A stretch of 64,000 nt of DNA from Sediminitomix flava (GTDB lineage Bacteria > Bacteroidota > Bacteroidia > Cytophagales > Flammeovirgaceae). How positions within the stretch are numbered: the stretch's first letter is position 1; the number at the start of each line of letters is the position of its first letter. The notes under the pieces were generated by a model. That model was given only the letters and a program-made list of their open reading frames with translations. It was not told where the DNA came from and did not search any database. The stretch is taken from NCBI RefSeq assembly GCF_003149185.1, contig NZ_QGDO01000011.1:1-64000 (forward strand), written 5' to 3'. Positions 25,614 to 33,998 of this stretch are shown piece after piece. Both the position numbers and the translations under genes were made by a program.

Positions 25614-25772
25614 TTACGCTTTGTGCTTTCTTTCGTCAGAAACAGTCAATTTTTTTCTTCCTTTTGCTCTTCTAGAAGCTAACACGTTTCTTCCACCTGG
25701 AGTAGACATTCTTGATTTGAATCCGTGCTTATTTTTTCTTTTTCTATTCGAAGGTTGAAATGTTCTTTTCAT
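25614..25772 (-). CDS. rpmH: 50S ribosomal protein L34
   Basis: This 52-residue, strongly basic protein shows the L34 signature [18 protein letters not shown], then [20 protein letters not shown]. It is close to the 45-52 residues usual for L34 and is complete. It lies in domain structure around 23S rRNA helices in the large subunit. It is the first gene of the rpmH - small gene - rnpA unit and has a well-formed promoter 30 nt upstream of its ATG. Confidence 0.96.
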   Translation of the reverse strand: MKRTFQPSNRKRKNKHGFKSRMSTPGGRNVLASRRAKGRKKLTVSDERKHKA

Positions 25773-25802
25773 CTTTTCTCGCTATTAAATTTTTACGGCT
25801 TG

Positions 25803-25833
25803 CAAAGCTACATATTTATTTTTTAAATACCAA
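25803..25833 (-). promoter_or_regulatory. Promoter of rpmH - rnpA unit
   Basis: The minus strand reads TTG at 25831-25833, a 20-nt spacer and TAGCTTTG at 25803-25810, an exact match to the Bacteroidota consensus TAnnTTTG. The -7 box is 30 nt before the rpmH start codon, giving a short leader. Confidence 0.7.
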
Positions 25834-25964
25834 TATAGCCTTCCGTTAATAGATTTATTTTCAAGATATTGCAATTAAAGCACCTCTAAATCGGTGTTTT
25901 ATAGCGCTTTATTTAGAAAAATTAAAGCTTAAGAGGGCCTAATACAATCAAATTTACGGCTCAA

Positions 25965-27353
25965 TTATTCCCCTTGATGGATATACTCACTCCTTCTGAA
26001 TTGGTATACTTTAGGGTTAACGAACGCTCTTATACCTAAGTGTAGCATTCCCATATTGGTTCCTGAGTTTTTACGCCCAGTCCATGACAGTCTCGGACTT
26101 TTGCGATCACAACAGTTCCAATAAACCGTACCACAGTTGATTTGTTCGAGCACAAAATCTGCTTCTTCTTTTATATCTGAGAAAACCGAGGATGCCAAAC
26201 CAAAGTTTGTATCATTCATAAAATGAATTGCCTCATGCGGACTAGCTACTTTTTGAATACCAATCACAGGTCCTAAGCTTTCATCCTTCATGATAAACAT
26301 ATCATGATTTGCATTCCCTAGAACCGTTGGCTCAAAGTAAAAACCATCTCTATCGATTCGTTTCCCTCCAGTATAGCAAACTGCTCCTTTCTCTAAAGCA
26401 TCCTCAATATGTTCTTCAAGAAGTCTGATCTGACGTTCATGTATAAGAGGTCCTAAGAATGTATCTTTCTTTTGTGGATCGCCAACCTTGTACGTTTCTA
26501 TTTGAGCCAAAAACTCTTCTATAAAGCGATCATAAATGGCATGATGTACATAAATTCTGGCTACAGAATTACAGCTTTGTCCATTGTTCTTAAATACAGC
26601 TCTTGCTATTTGCTTTACTGCCTTCAGCAAGTTTTCAATATGCTTAGAAACAAATACAGCATCTTTACCACTTAGTTCCATATGACATGGTACTATTCTG
26701 TGTGCAAGTTTATGCTGAATCTTTTTACCTGTACGGTGCGAAGCCTTTACAAAATAGGCATCAAGAGGCATATCTAAGATTTGCTTAGCGGTATCTCCAT
26801 TTCCTATAATTGTTTTGAAAGCATTTTCGGGAATACCTGTATCATACAAGAGTTCTTGTAGCTTCAATCCACTCAAGAATGAGAATCTTGATGGTTTATA
26901 CATTACAGCATTTCCAGAAAGCAATGCTGGAATGATCACATTTACGGCATATAAGTAAGGTCTACTCCAAGCGGCAATAACGCCAATGACTCCTTTAGGT
27001 TCGTATATTATTTTTTCCCTAAACTCATCATCTTCCACCAACACTTCATCTTGTAAATGTTGGATTGCATTGTTCAAGAAGTAAGCTATTCTATCTTTGG
27101 CGTCATTGATCTCTTCTATTGCTTGTAAAATAGGCTTTCCAGTCTCTTTTGTAACTATTTCTGCCAGCTTTTCTTTTTCTTGCTCAAGCAGTAAGTATAG
27201 TTTCTCAATACAAACAAGCCTACGGTCAATAGACGTCTTTTGCCATTCTTTCTGCCCGTCTCTCAAATGCTTGAGAATTGCAGATAAATCACGAGTTTCC
27301 TCGAATGTAGATATAACCTTTTGAGTAGACGGATTAACAGTTTCAAATACCAT
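25965..27353 (-). CDS. Aldehyde dehydrogenase family protein, atypical
   Basis: The 462-residue protein has the ALDH fold and oxidises aldehydes with NAD(P)+. The general base Glu226 (MELSGKDA), catalytic Cys261 (NNGQSCNS) and cofactor Glu in MKDESLGPV are present. Two motifs are unusual. The conserved PWNxP, whose Asn holds the oxyanion, reads AAWSRPY, with Ser in place of Asn; and the FTGS loop reads VKASHRTG. Overall spacing resembles coniferyl/succinate-semialdehyde dehydrogenases of Bacteroidota. It stands alone. It may be slower, or adapted to a different substrate. The fold is certain, the activity less so. Confidence 0.88.
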   Translation of the reverse strand: MVFETVNPSTQKVISTFEETRDLSAILKHLRDGQKEWQKTSIDRRLVCIEKLYLLLEQEKEKLAEIVTKETGKPILQAIEEINDAKDRIAYFLNNAIQHLQDEVLVEDDEFREKIIYEPKGVIGVIAAWSRPYLYAVNVIIPALLSGNAVMYKPSRFSFLSGLKLQELLYDTGIPENAFKTIIGNGDTAKQILDMPLDAYFVKASHRTGKKIQHKLAHRIVPCHMELSGKDAVFVSKHIENLLKAVKQIARAVFKNNGQSCNSVARIYVHHAIYDRFIEEFLAQIETYKVGDPQKKDTFLGPLIHERQIRLLEEHIEDALEKGAVCYTGGKRIDRDGFYFEPTVLGNANHDMFIMKDESLGPVIGIQKVASPHEAIHFMNDTNFGLASSVFSDIKEEADFVLEQINCGTVYWNCCDRKSPRLSWTGRKNSGTNMGMLHLGIRAFVNPKVYQFRRSEYIHQGE

Positions 27354-27570
27354 TACACTATTATTGTTTACACAAATTAGGTGTCAGCCCTAAAAAGATA
27401 ACTTATTGCTGTTATACGCAATTCCGTTTTTTTCTTTACAGCTTAAACAAATTTTAAGTTTCTAGTTTAGAATTTTAATGAATCAACTAAGTCGTTAATC
27501 TATTTCTGTGCGATATTAAGCACTAGAGCGAATGGATAAAACTTTATCTTTAAATAAAATTGCATAAAAA

Positions 27571-27599
27571 AATCTCATGCTTATTTCAAACATGAGATT
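27571..27599 (-). terminator. Terminator after nucleotidyltransferase gene
   Basis: The nine-base stem AATCTCATG / CATGAGATT (27571-27579 with 27591-27599) is followed on the minus strand by TTTTTATGC. Confidence 0.82.
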
Positions 27600-27620
27600 C
27601 TTTTGATTTGAGAAAACCAA

Positions 27621-28529
27621 TTACCACAAAGGTGCTTGATAAACTTCTTCATCTACTAGTTTTTGGATTTTATCTACAGCGATTTCCTTATCTTCCTTAT
27701 AAGTCACTCCAAACCATTTTGCATCGGTTGTCAGTACTTTAAATTTAGAAACGCCTTCTTGAATCATAGTATTTACTACTGATGGTAAATAAAACTCTGA
27801 TTTCAATTCATTTCCTCTTGCTTTAATGAATAGCTCGAATTCTCTTTCAAAGTATTCAAACGCAGCAGGAGTAAAGCCCATCAAATTCATAGAAGCTACT
27901 GAGTCTGGAGAAAGCGTATGATCTTCTTGATCATCATCTCCTAAATACTCAATGTGATCTCCTACAGTCTTAATTTGTGTTCTCTCTGTGATAGACTCCA
28001 AATTATCTGCATTATCTACAACACAAATACCTCTTGATACAGAACCAAATTCCGATAATGTGTTTTCTAAGCGGTAACCAACCATACATTGCTCAGAGAC
28101 ATCTGATGGATTTAGTTTCACTAAGAAATCAGCCATTGTCTTAAATGCATCACTTCCATAGAAGTCATCGGCATTAATTACAGCAAAAGGTTCTTGAATT
28201 TTATCTTTAGCTACCATTACAGCGTGTCCTGTTCCCCAAGGTTTCACTCGGTCTGCAGGTAACTCCACTCCTTCTGGTAAATTATCCAACTCTTGGAAAA
28301 CATATTCTACTTCAATTTTATCAGAGAATTTGTTAAAGATTTCATTCTTAAACTCTTCTTCTAAAGATTCTCTAATAACGAAGACCACTTTACCAAAGCC
28401 TGCTCTAATAGCATCGTAGATCGAATAATCAATAATTTTTTCTCCTGAAGGCCCAAACTTATCGATTTGCTTTAGTGACCCATATCTACTTCCCATGCCT
28501 GCGGCTAGTACTAAAAGCGTTGGTTTCAT
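27621..28529 (-). CDS. Sugar-1-phosphate nucleotidyltransferase-like protein
   Basis: The ATG at 28529 gives 302 residues beginning directly with the nucleotide-binding signature LAAGMGSRYGSLKQ; the frame extends upstream only through a TTG. The GPSGEKIIDYSIYDA segment and the metal-binding INADDFYG motif place it in the NTP_transferase superfamily, which makes nucleotide-sugars or activates sugar phosphates. Bacteroidota carry a stand-alone group of this kind with unknown sugar. CTTTGSGxx motifs of GalU or RmlA are absent, so a specific name is not justified. A TAACTTTG box at 28589-28596 may be its -7 element. Confidence 0.85.
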   Translation of the reverse strand: MKPTLLVLAAGMGSRYGSLKQIDKFGPSGEKIIDYSIYDAIRAGFGKVVFVIRESLEEEFKNEIFNKFSDKIEVEYVFQELDNLPEGVELPADRVKPWGTGHAVMVAKDKIQEPFAVINADDFYGSDAFKTMADFLVKLNPSDVSEQCMVGYRLENTLSEFGSVSRGICVVDNADNLESITERTQIKTVGDHIEYLGDDDQEDHTLSPDSVASMNLMGFTPAAFEYFEREFELFIKARGNELKSEFYLPSVVNTMIQEGVSKFKVLTTDAKWFGVTYKEDKEIAVDKIQKLVDEEVYQAPLW

Positions 28530-28694
28530 ATTATATTTACAGTTCTTGATTTTGTCAAAGCACAAAATTCTTTTTGCAAAGAATTTGGCAAAGTTAATGA
28601 TTTTCAGATTAATTGAAAGGGATTTCAAAGTGTAGAAAAGCGATTCATTAAAAAATGACTCCCTTTTATTCTTAAAAACAGAAGTTCTATTTAA

Positions 28695-29960
28695 ATGATA
28701 AGAATCCGTCTATTTTTTTTCTCTATGCTGTTCATTTTTTCTTGTTACACATCGATTGGACAGGATATGAAAGCAGTTAAAAAACATATTAAATATTTAT
28801 GTTCTCGAAAATTACATGGTAGAGGTTATACTTTCCAAGGTAGTGATAAAGCTGCGGAATATATCTTTAATTTTTACAAATCAAGGTCTCTAAAATCCTA
28901 TACTGATTCATACTTTCAAGAATTCCCTCTGAGTATAAACACATTTCCTTTAAAGCCAAAACTCAAAATTGATGATAAGAAACTTAAAGTTGGAAGAGAT
29001 TATATTCCTGTTTCTACATCTGCAAATGGCGAAGCTATAACCAATCTTTTATTCTTAGCCGATTCTATTTTTGAGAATCCACCAAACGACTTATCACATC
29101 TAAATTTAGAAGATCATGCGCTAGTCATATCCGATAATTATGCCAACAAACTCTTTACACTACCAAAGTCATTCGTTTCTCAATTGATAAGAGCAAAAGC
29201 CCTCATATTTTCTACTGACAAACTCACTATGGGAGTTGGCAGATATCAACTTCCAATCCCTCAATTCTATATTTTGGAAAAGCATATCAAAGATGGTGCT
29301 AAAATAGATTTTGAGCTCAAAACAGAATTCAAAGAAGATTATTTGAGTAAAAATGTCATCGGATATATCGAAGGGAGTAGTAAAAATGATTCGTCCATCG
29401 TTTTTTCAGCGCATTATGACCATTTAGGAAGCATTGGAAAAAAAGTCTATTTCCCTGGAGGGAATGACAATGCCAGTGGAGTAGCTATGATGTTGGAGTT
29501 AATAGATTTCTACACTAAAAATCCACCAAAGTATAATGTTGTTTTTATGGCATTCGGGGCTGAAGAAGTCGGGCTTATAGGTTCAAAATATTATGTAAGT
29601 CATCCGCTCTTTCCACTTGAAAAGATTCGTTTCTTAATCAATATAGATTTGATGGCTTCTGGAGAAGAAGGTATGACAGCTGTAAATGGAAGTATTTTTA
29701 AGAAAGAATTTGAAGCTATTAAACGCATTAATGACAAACACAGCTATTTACCTTTGATAAATGCTAGAGGTAAAGCGGCAAACTCTGACCATTACTTCTT
29801 TACCGAAACAGGTGTTCCTTCCTTTTTCTTTTACTTAATGGGAAATTGGAAAAACTATCATGACATCTACGACACAAGAAAACTTCCTCTTAATCGATTT
29901 TCTGAAACATTTCAGTTGATTGTAGACTTTGAAGAATATTTAGAAAGTGGAAAAATATAA
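28695..29960 (+). CDS. Secreted M28-family metallopeptidase
   Basis: The 421-residue protein has a signal peptide (residues 1-22, ending YTSIGQ) and an M28 di-zinc peptidase domain over about residues 200-415. The metal ligands lie in VFSAHYDHLG, GGNDNASG, FGAEEVGLIG (general-base Glu plus ligand), NIDLMASG and ANSDHYFF. Family members are aminopeptidases or glutamate carboxypeptidase-like enzymes. The N-terminal 190 residues hold a PA-like insert common in this group. It probably acts in the periplasm on peptides. The next gene starts 6 nt after its stop, so the two are one operon. Confidence 0.93.
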   Translation: MIRIRLFFFSMLFIFSCYTSIGQDMKAVKKHIKYLCSRKLHGRGYTFQGSDKAAEYIFNFYKSRSLKSYTDSYFQEFPLSINTFPLKPKLKIDDKKLKVGRDYIPVSTSANGEAITNLLFLADSIFENPPNDLSHLNLEDHALVISDNYANKLFTLPKSFVSQLIRAKALIFSTDKLTMGVGRYQLPIPQFYILEKHIKDGAKIDFELKTEFKEDYLSKNVIGYIEGSSKNDSSIVFSAHYDHLGSIGKKVYFPGGNDNASGVAMMLELIDFYTKNPPKYNVVFMAFGAEEVGLIGSKYYVSHPLFPLEKIRFLINIDLMASGEEGMTAVNGSIFKKEFEAIKRINDKHSYLPLINARGKAANSDHYFFTETGVPSFFFYLMGNWKNYHDIYDTRKLPLNRFSETFQLIVDFEEYLESGKI

Positions 29961-29966
29961 CAAACA

Positions 29967-30980
29967 ATGGACTCTTTATCTCAATTTGTATTAGGTGCAG
30001 CAATCGGAGAAGTCACTTTAGGAAAAAAACTAGGAAATAAAGCTTTACTGCTAGGCGGAATTGCTGGTACTATTCCTGATTTGGATGTTCTCTTCAATCC
30101 TTTTTTAGATACAGTAGGCGAACTCACTTTTCATAGAAGTGTATCACATTCTTTACTCTTTATGGTCATTGGAGGATGGTTATTCGCTTGGCTTGCCAAA
30201 AAATGGTCTACATCTATTTCATTCAACCGATGGTATGTTTTCTTCTTTTTAGCCTTTTCAACACATAGTTTATTGGATTGTTGTACGACTTGGGGTACTC
30301 AACTTTTTTGGCCATTCTCTTCCTATGGTGTAGCATTTTATAATGTCTTTGTCGTTGACCCTCTTTACACTATTCCATTTTTAATAGCATTACCTATTCT
30401 CTTATTTCTAAAAAAGGAAAATCCTACTAGACAGAAATTAGTGAATCTTGCTTTAGGCTTAAGCACATTATATCTCATTTTCGGATTTAGTATGCAACAA
30501 ATCGCGACAAGTCACTTTAAAACTGCATTGGAAGATAAAGGTGTAAAAATCAATAGGTATATCACAAAACCAACTCCATTCAATACACTTCTATGGAGTA
30601 TTACTGCCGAAACGGAAGAAGGTTACTACACTGGTTTTTATTCTGTTTTAGATGATAGTCAAAACGAAATATCATTTGGCTTTGCGCCTAAAAATCATGA
30701 TTTATTAAAACCATATTCTGACCATAAAGACCTCCAACGTTTACTCCAAGTGACAAAAGGTTTTTATACTGTAGAAAAAGCAGGTGAAAAGCTATTGGTC
30801 AATGATCTCAGGTTTGGACAATTCAATGGTTGGCTAGAAGCAGATGAAGCTCCCGAATATGTTTTCATTTATCAAGTCATTCCTTCCGAAGATGGTATTT
30901 TCATTACCCAAGATGATTATAGAAAAGTACCTGATGAAGCTTATATGAAAGAATTTTTCAATAGAGTTGCTGGAAAATAG
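29967..30980 (+). CDS. YdjM/DUF457-type membrane-bound metal-dependent hydrolase
   Basis: This 337-residue membrane protein has the YdjM N-terminal pattern: MDSLSQFVLGAAIGEVTLG, IPDLDVLFNPF and HRSVSHSLLF, then HSLLDCCTTWG, where the His and Asp residues form the predicted metal site. Four to five helices span residues 1-180. The C-terminal 150 residues lie outside the membrane. E. coli YdjM is LexA-controlled and its reaction is unknown. It is translationally close to the upstream M28 peptidase (6 nt) and ends at a strong terminator, so they form a two-gene unit. Confidence 0.88.
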   Translation: MDSLSQFVLGAAIGEVTLGKKLGNKALLLGGIAGTIPDLDVLFNPFLDTVGELTFHRSVSHSLLFMVIGGWLFAWLAKKWSTSISFNRWYVFFFLAFSTHSLLDCCTTWGTQLFWPFSSYGVAFYNVFVVDPLYTIPFLIALPILLFLKKENPTRQKLVNLALGLSTLYLIFGFSMQQIATSHFKTALEDKGVKINRYITKPTPFNTLLWSITAETEEGYYTGFYSVLDDSQNEISFGFAPKNHDLLKPYSDHKDLQRLLQVTKGFYTVEKAGEKLLVNDLRFGQFNGWLEADEAPEYVFIYQVIPSEDGIFITQDDYRKVPDEAYMKEFFNRVAGK

Positions 30981-30990
30981 ATTAAAATAA

Positions 30991-31025
30991 AAAAGGAGTG
31001 ATTAACTAAATTAATCACTCCTTTT
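30991..31025. terminator. Bidirectional terminator between the YdjM-like gene and the Lrp gene
   Basis: The perfect 14-bp stem AAAAGGAGTGATTA / TAATCACTCCTTTT (30991-31004 with 31012-31025) is A-flanked on the left and A/T-rich on the right, serving the convergent genes. Confidence 0.9.
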
Positions 31026-31045
31026 AAAAACACTAAAACATAGTG

Positions 31046-31519
31046 TTATGGGATTGGAATTGTATTACTATCTTTTGGTGTAGACAATACGACCATAGAC
31101 TGTACATCATCAATTTCCTCAATAGCACTGATCTTATCCAGTAATACTTTCTGATAAGTTTCAATATCTGAAGTAATGATTTTCAGTAAGTAATGGCTAT
31201 TTCCTGTTACTTGATGACATTCAATCACTTCAGGAATCTCATTTGCCTTTCTCAAGAACTCTTCCGTATTTTCCTTGTTGTACTTAGCCAACTTCACATT
31301 TACAAATGTTGTCACACCAAGCCCTAAAGCTTTAGTATTCAATTTAGCGTGATAACTCTGTATAATCCCCGCATTCTCAAGCTTTTTAACTCTCTCCAAA
31401 GTCGGAGCTGGAGACAGTTCAATATCTTTTGACAATTGCGCATTTGTAATTTTTGCATGACGCTGAAGGATATCGAGTATCTTTCTATCTGTCATATCTA
31501 ACTTTGCAGACGCACTCAT
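31046..31519 (-). CDS. Lrp/AsnC-family transcriptional regulator
   Basis: The 157-residue protein has the two-domain Lrp layout: an N-terminal HTH (about residues 8-58, DRKILDILQRHAKITNAQLSKDIELSPAPTLERVKKL) split by its turn, and a C-terminal RAM ligand-sensing domain (about 65-145) with EVIECHQVTGNSHYLLKI. Members sense amino acids and act as octamers or hexadecamers. The neighbours (a peptidase operon and a CAP protein) do not reveal its targets. Two promoter-like elements lie 109 and 267 nt upstream, giving it an unusually long leader. Confidence 0.92.
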   Translation of the reverse strand: MSASAKLDMTDRKILDILQRHAKITNAQLSKDIELSPAPTLERVKKLENAGIIQSYHAKLNTKALGLGVTTFVNVKLAKYNKENTEEFLRKANEIPEVIECHQVTGNSHYLLKIITSDIETYQKVLLDKISAIEEIDDVQSMVVLSTPKDSNTIPIP

Positions 31520-31881
31520 GATCTTCGTGGTTTTAAATGGTTAAAAAACTCCTGCTTATACCTTAATGTCGGAAAAAATGGAGTATCAATTTACTTGTGC
31601 TATAAATCCTCTCTTCTATAGTCAAAACAAATATATTGATAAATTATTCTGCATTCAATCTATTTAATGAAAAATAATTCTCCCTATATCTTATTCCACC
31701 TTATTTTATTACAAAACGATGACTTTAATTCCCTGTAAGAAACAATTCTGCTCTTAAATAGAAGTCGTAATCAGTATCAATGATGCAAATGTAAAATTTT
31801 TGAGAAAAAAGGCACAAGTAATAATTAAATATTTCCTAAGTCAACATAAAAGATTGTTTTGCTTATCCCTCAGAAGATTGA
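31520..31881 (-). other. Long Lrp upstream region with two promoter-like elements
   Basis: No gene is visible. On the minus strand two elements fit the family consensus: TTG (31815-31817), 21 nt, TACATTTG (31786-31793), then CATC as in the rRNA promoters; and TTG (31656-31658), 20 nt, TATATTTG (31628-31635). They would give leaders of about 260 and 100 nt. The rest is AT-rich without obvious structure. Confidence 0.5.
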
Positions 31882-32595
31882 TTATTTATTTTGGCCTTCG
31901 TCTTCTTTGAAGTATGTAAAAAAATTCTGAGTACTATAAACTTGAGGTACTTGATCCTGTTTTTTCACTTTTTTAGGATAGTTTCCACAGCCCAAATGAG
32001 TAAACTTAGGATTGAGAATATTGGCTCTATGTGGCTTGGAGTCCATCCACATTTTTACTATTTGCACTGCCATTTTTGCATAAGTTCTGATCGTTATAGG
32101 CTTCCCTTGATACTCTAAACTAAAATAACCCTTATTTACAGATGGAGGAAAGTACGATTGGTCTTCAAGTGGATACATCAAGCCAATTGCTATATTTTCG
32201 GCACAAACTTGCCAATGTACGCCTTCTTTTTCTAAACGCTTTGAAGTTGTTTCTCTTCCTTTTTGAGGGTTTGAATGACTAAAAAAATCACCTTTTGACA
32301 TGTCTTCCGAATGAAGAAGGCTTGCCCTCTCGGCTTCTTTAGAATAAATGAATAAAGGAAGTTTTTTCTTTGCTCGCTCTCTGTTTGTTTCATAAAAAAT
32401 AGCGGCATTTAGAAGAGGAATATCAAGTGTTTTTGAGTCTAGATTTTCTGAAAAGGCTTCATAAGAAGTATAACTTTTATAAGTATACTGATCATACATT
32501 TCTACATTCCAAGCTGATCGTTCACTAGAATTAAAACTTGTGAACAATAGCAAAAAACTAAGGCATACAATAATACTTAACTTCTTATTTCTCAT
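31882..32595 (-). CDS. Secreted CAP (SCP/PR1-like) domain protein
   Basis: The ATG at 32595 gives 237 residues with a signal peptide (MRNKKLSIIVC, hydrophobic core to about residue 25); a GTG five codons earlier is less likely. The CAP domain covers about residues 70-225, with the conserved features LLHSEDMSKGDFFSHSNP, CAENIAIG, MWMDSKPHRANILNP and HLGCGNY (a Cys pair is possible). The His and Glu residues form the CAP cavity. Bacterial CAP proteins are exported and of varied or unknown role, including lipid or metal binding. It stands alone in front of the two-component pair. Confidence 0.88.
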   Translation of the reverse strand: MRNKKLSIIVCLSFLLLFTSFNSSERSAWNVEMYDQYTYKSYTSYEAFSENLDSKTLDIPLLNAAIFYETNRERAKKKLPLFIYSKEAERASLLHSEDMSKGDFFSHSNPQKGRETTSKRLEKEGVHWQVCAENIAIGLMYPLEDQSYFPPSVNKGYFSLEYQGKPITIRTYAKMAVQIVKMWMDSKPHRANILNPKFTHLGCGNYPKKVKKQDQVPQVYSTQNFFTYFKEDEGQNK

Positions 32596-32642
32596 TGTGT
32601 CAACTACCACTCTACTTTGATTCTATATTAAGAACGTTAGAA

Positions 32643-33998
32643 TCAGAATTTTAATATAAACTCTGTTCCTTCTCCAACCTTTGAGTGGACAGTTATGGTT
32701 CCTTTATGGTATCGCATAATTTGTTTTGACAAACTTAAACCGATACCTGAACCCTTTGGTTTTGTTGTGAAAAATGGAATGAATATACGGTCTAGTGCTT
32801 CACTATCAATCCCTGCACCATTGTCACGAACTTTAATTTCAGGCTTACCTGTTTGCGGATTAACCTTAGCTTTTAAGGTAATACATTTAGGCTCTGACTT
32901 TGTTTGAGTCTCAAAAGATTGAATCGCATTTTTGACCATATTGATCAGAACTTGCTCAATTTGCCCTGCGTCAACAGTTATCAGAAGAGACTCTGGATCA
33001 ACGATTGTATTCAATGAAATATCACACCCATTGCACTCCGAATCCATGAGCAAACGGATATGAGCAAATATATCTTCGACTCTCGTATGAGCTAATTTAG
33101 GTTCTGGTACATGAGTCAGACTTCTAAATTCATTTACAAATCTGATCAATGACTCACTTCTTTTTTGGATAACTTGAACAGCCTCTGTAAAATCTTCTAG
33201 TTCTTCTTTCTCAATATCATCTTCTTTCTCCATCAAATATTCAAGCTCTCCTTCCAATGTACCTGCTAAAGAAGAGACAGGCGTTACAGAGTTCATAATT
33301 TCATGTGTCAAAACTCGAATTAAGTTTTGCCATGCTTCCATTTCCTGTTCTTCTAATTCATTATGAATATTCTGAAAAGTGGCTAATTTATATTCTTTCC
33401 CTTGAAGATAAAGTTCGATAACATAGATAGCTAGCTGTACTTTCTCTTTCCCTACTTGTACTCTCACTAACGTTCTGGCTCCTGTTTTCAGATTCTTTAA
33501 TGCCTCATAAAGTTCTTCACTAAAGTCTTCCAATTCGTGTACAAAACGAATCGATTGAAAACGAAGAAGTCTTTTTGCTGCATTGTTAACTATCTGAATT
33601 TTACCTTGAGAATCGAAAGACAAAACACCAATTCCTACATGATGAATGATGTTTTTCAAGTATTGATAATGAGATTCTTTTTCAGCTCTAATTTCTCTAA
33701 AACGGGCTAATACTTTATTAAACTCTTGGTTCAAATCAGCAAATGAAGCATCCGTATTTTCAGAACGGTAGGTACTCGAAAGATCATCATAACGAATAGA
33801 ATTGAAAAAGCTGATCATTTCTTGATTTGAACGATCAACCAAATTTATCAATGCTAAAGTCTGATAAACAACCAAAATACCCAATAGAATACCTGTTCCA
33901 TACATATGCTCATAAAAGAGCGCAGTCATGAAATAGATACTAACACAAAGCCCAAGTACGCGGGCAATTATATTTTGTCTGAAATTCTTAAAGCCCAT
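32643..33998 (-). CDS. Sensor histidine kinase, NtrB/NtrY type
   Basis: The 451-residue membrane kinase starts with two helices (about residues 10-50) separated by a very short loop. A PAS-like segment follows (about 110-215, HHVGIGVLSFDSQGKIQIVN). The H-box is in RVLTHEIMNSVTP, the N-box in QVLINMVKNAIQSF, and the G-boxes in DNGAGID and KGSGIGLSLS. It lacks a large periplasmic sensor, so the signal is probably internal or in the membrane. Its start overlaps the end of the sigma-54 regulator gene by 11 nt, making the two a translationally coupled pair like NtrYX. The stimulus is unknown. Confidence 0.93.
   Translation of the reverse strand: MGFKNFRQNIIARVLGLCVSIYFMTALFYEHMYGTGILLGILVVYQTLALINLVDRSNQEMISFFNSIRYDDLSSTYRSENTDASFADLNQEFNKVLARFREIRAEKESHYQYLKNIIHHVGIGVLSFDSQGKIQIVNNAAKRLLRFQSIRFVHELEDFSEELYEALKNLKTGARTLVRVQVGKEKVQLAIYVIELYLQGKEYKLATFQNIHNELEEQEMEAWQNLIRVLTHEIMNSVTPVSSLAGTLEGELEYLMEKEDDIEKEELEDFTEAVQVIQKRSESLIRFVNEFRSLTHVPEPKLAHTRVEDIFAHIRLLMDSECNGCDISLNTIVDPESLLITVDAGQIEQVLINMVKNAIQSFETQTKSEPKCITLKAKVNPQTGKPEIKVRDNGAGIDSEALDRIFIPFFTTKPKGSGIGLSLSKQIMRYHKGTITVHSKVGEGTEFILKF

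Noticed and set aside
31520-31881. Small RNA gene in the Lrp upstream gap
   Set aside because: I found no stable long-range structure or terminator inside the gap, only promoter-like boxes.
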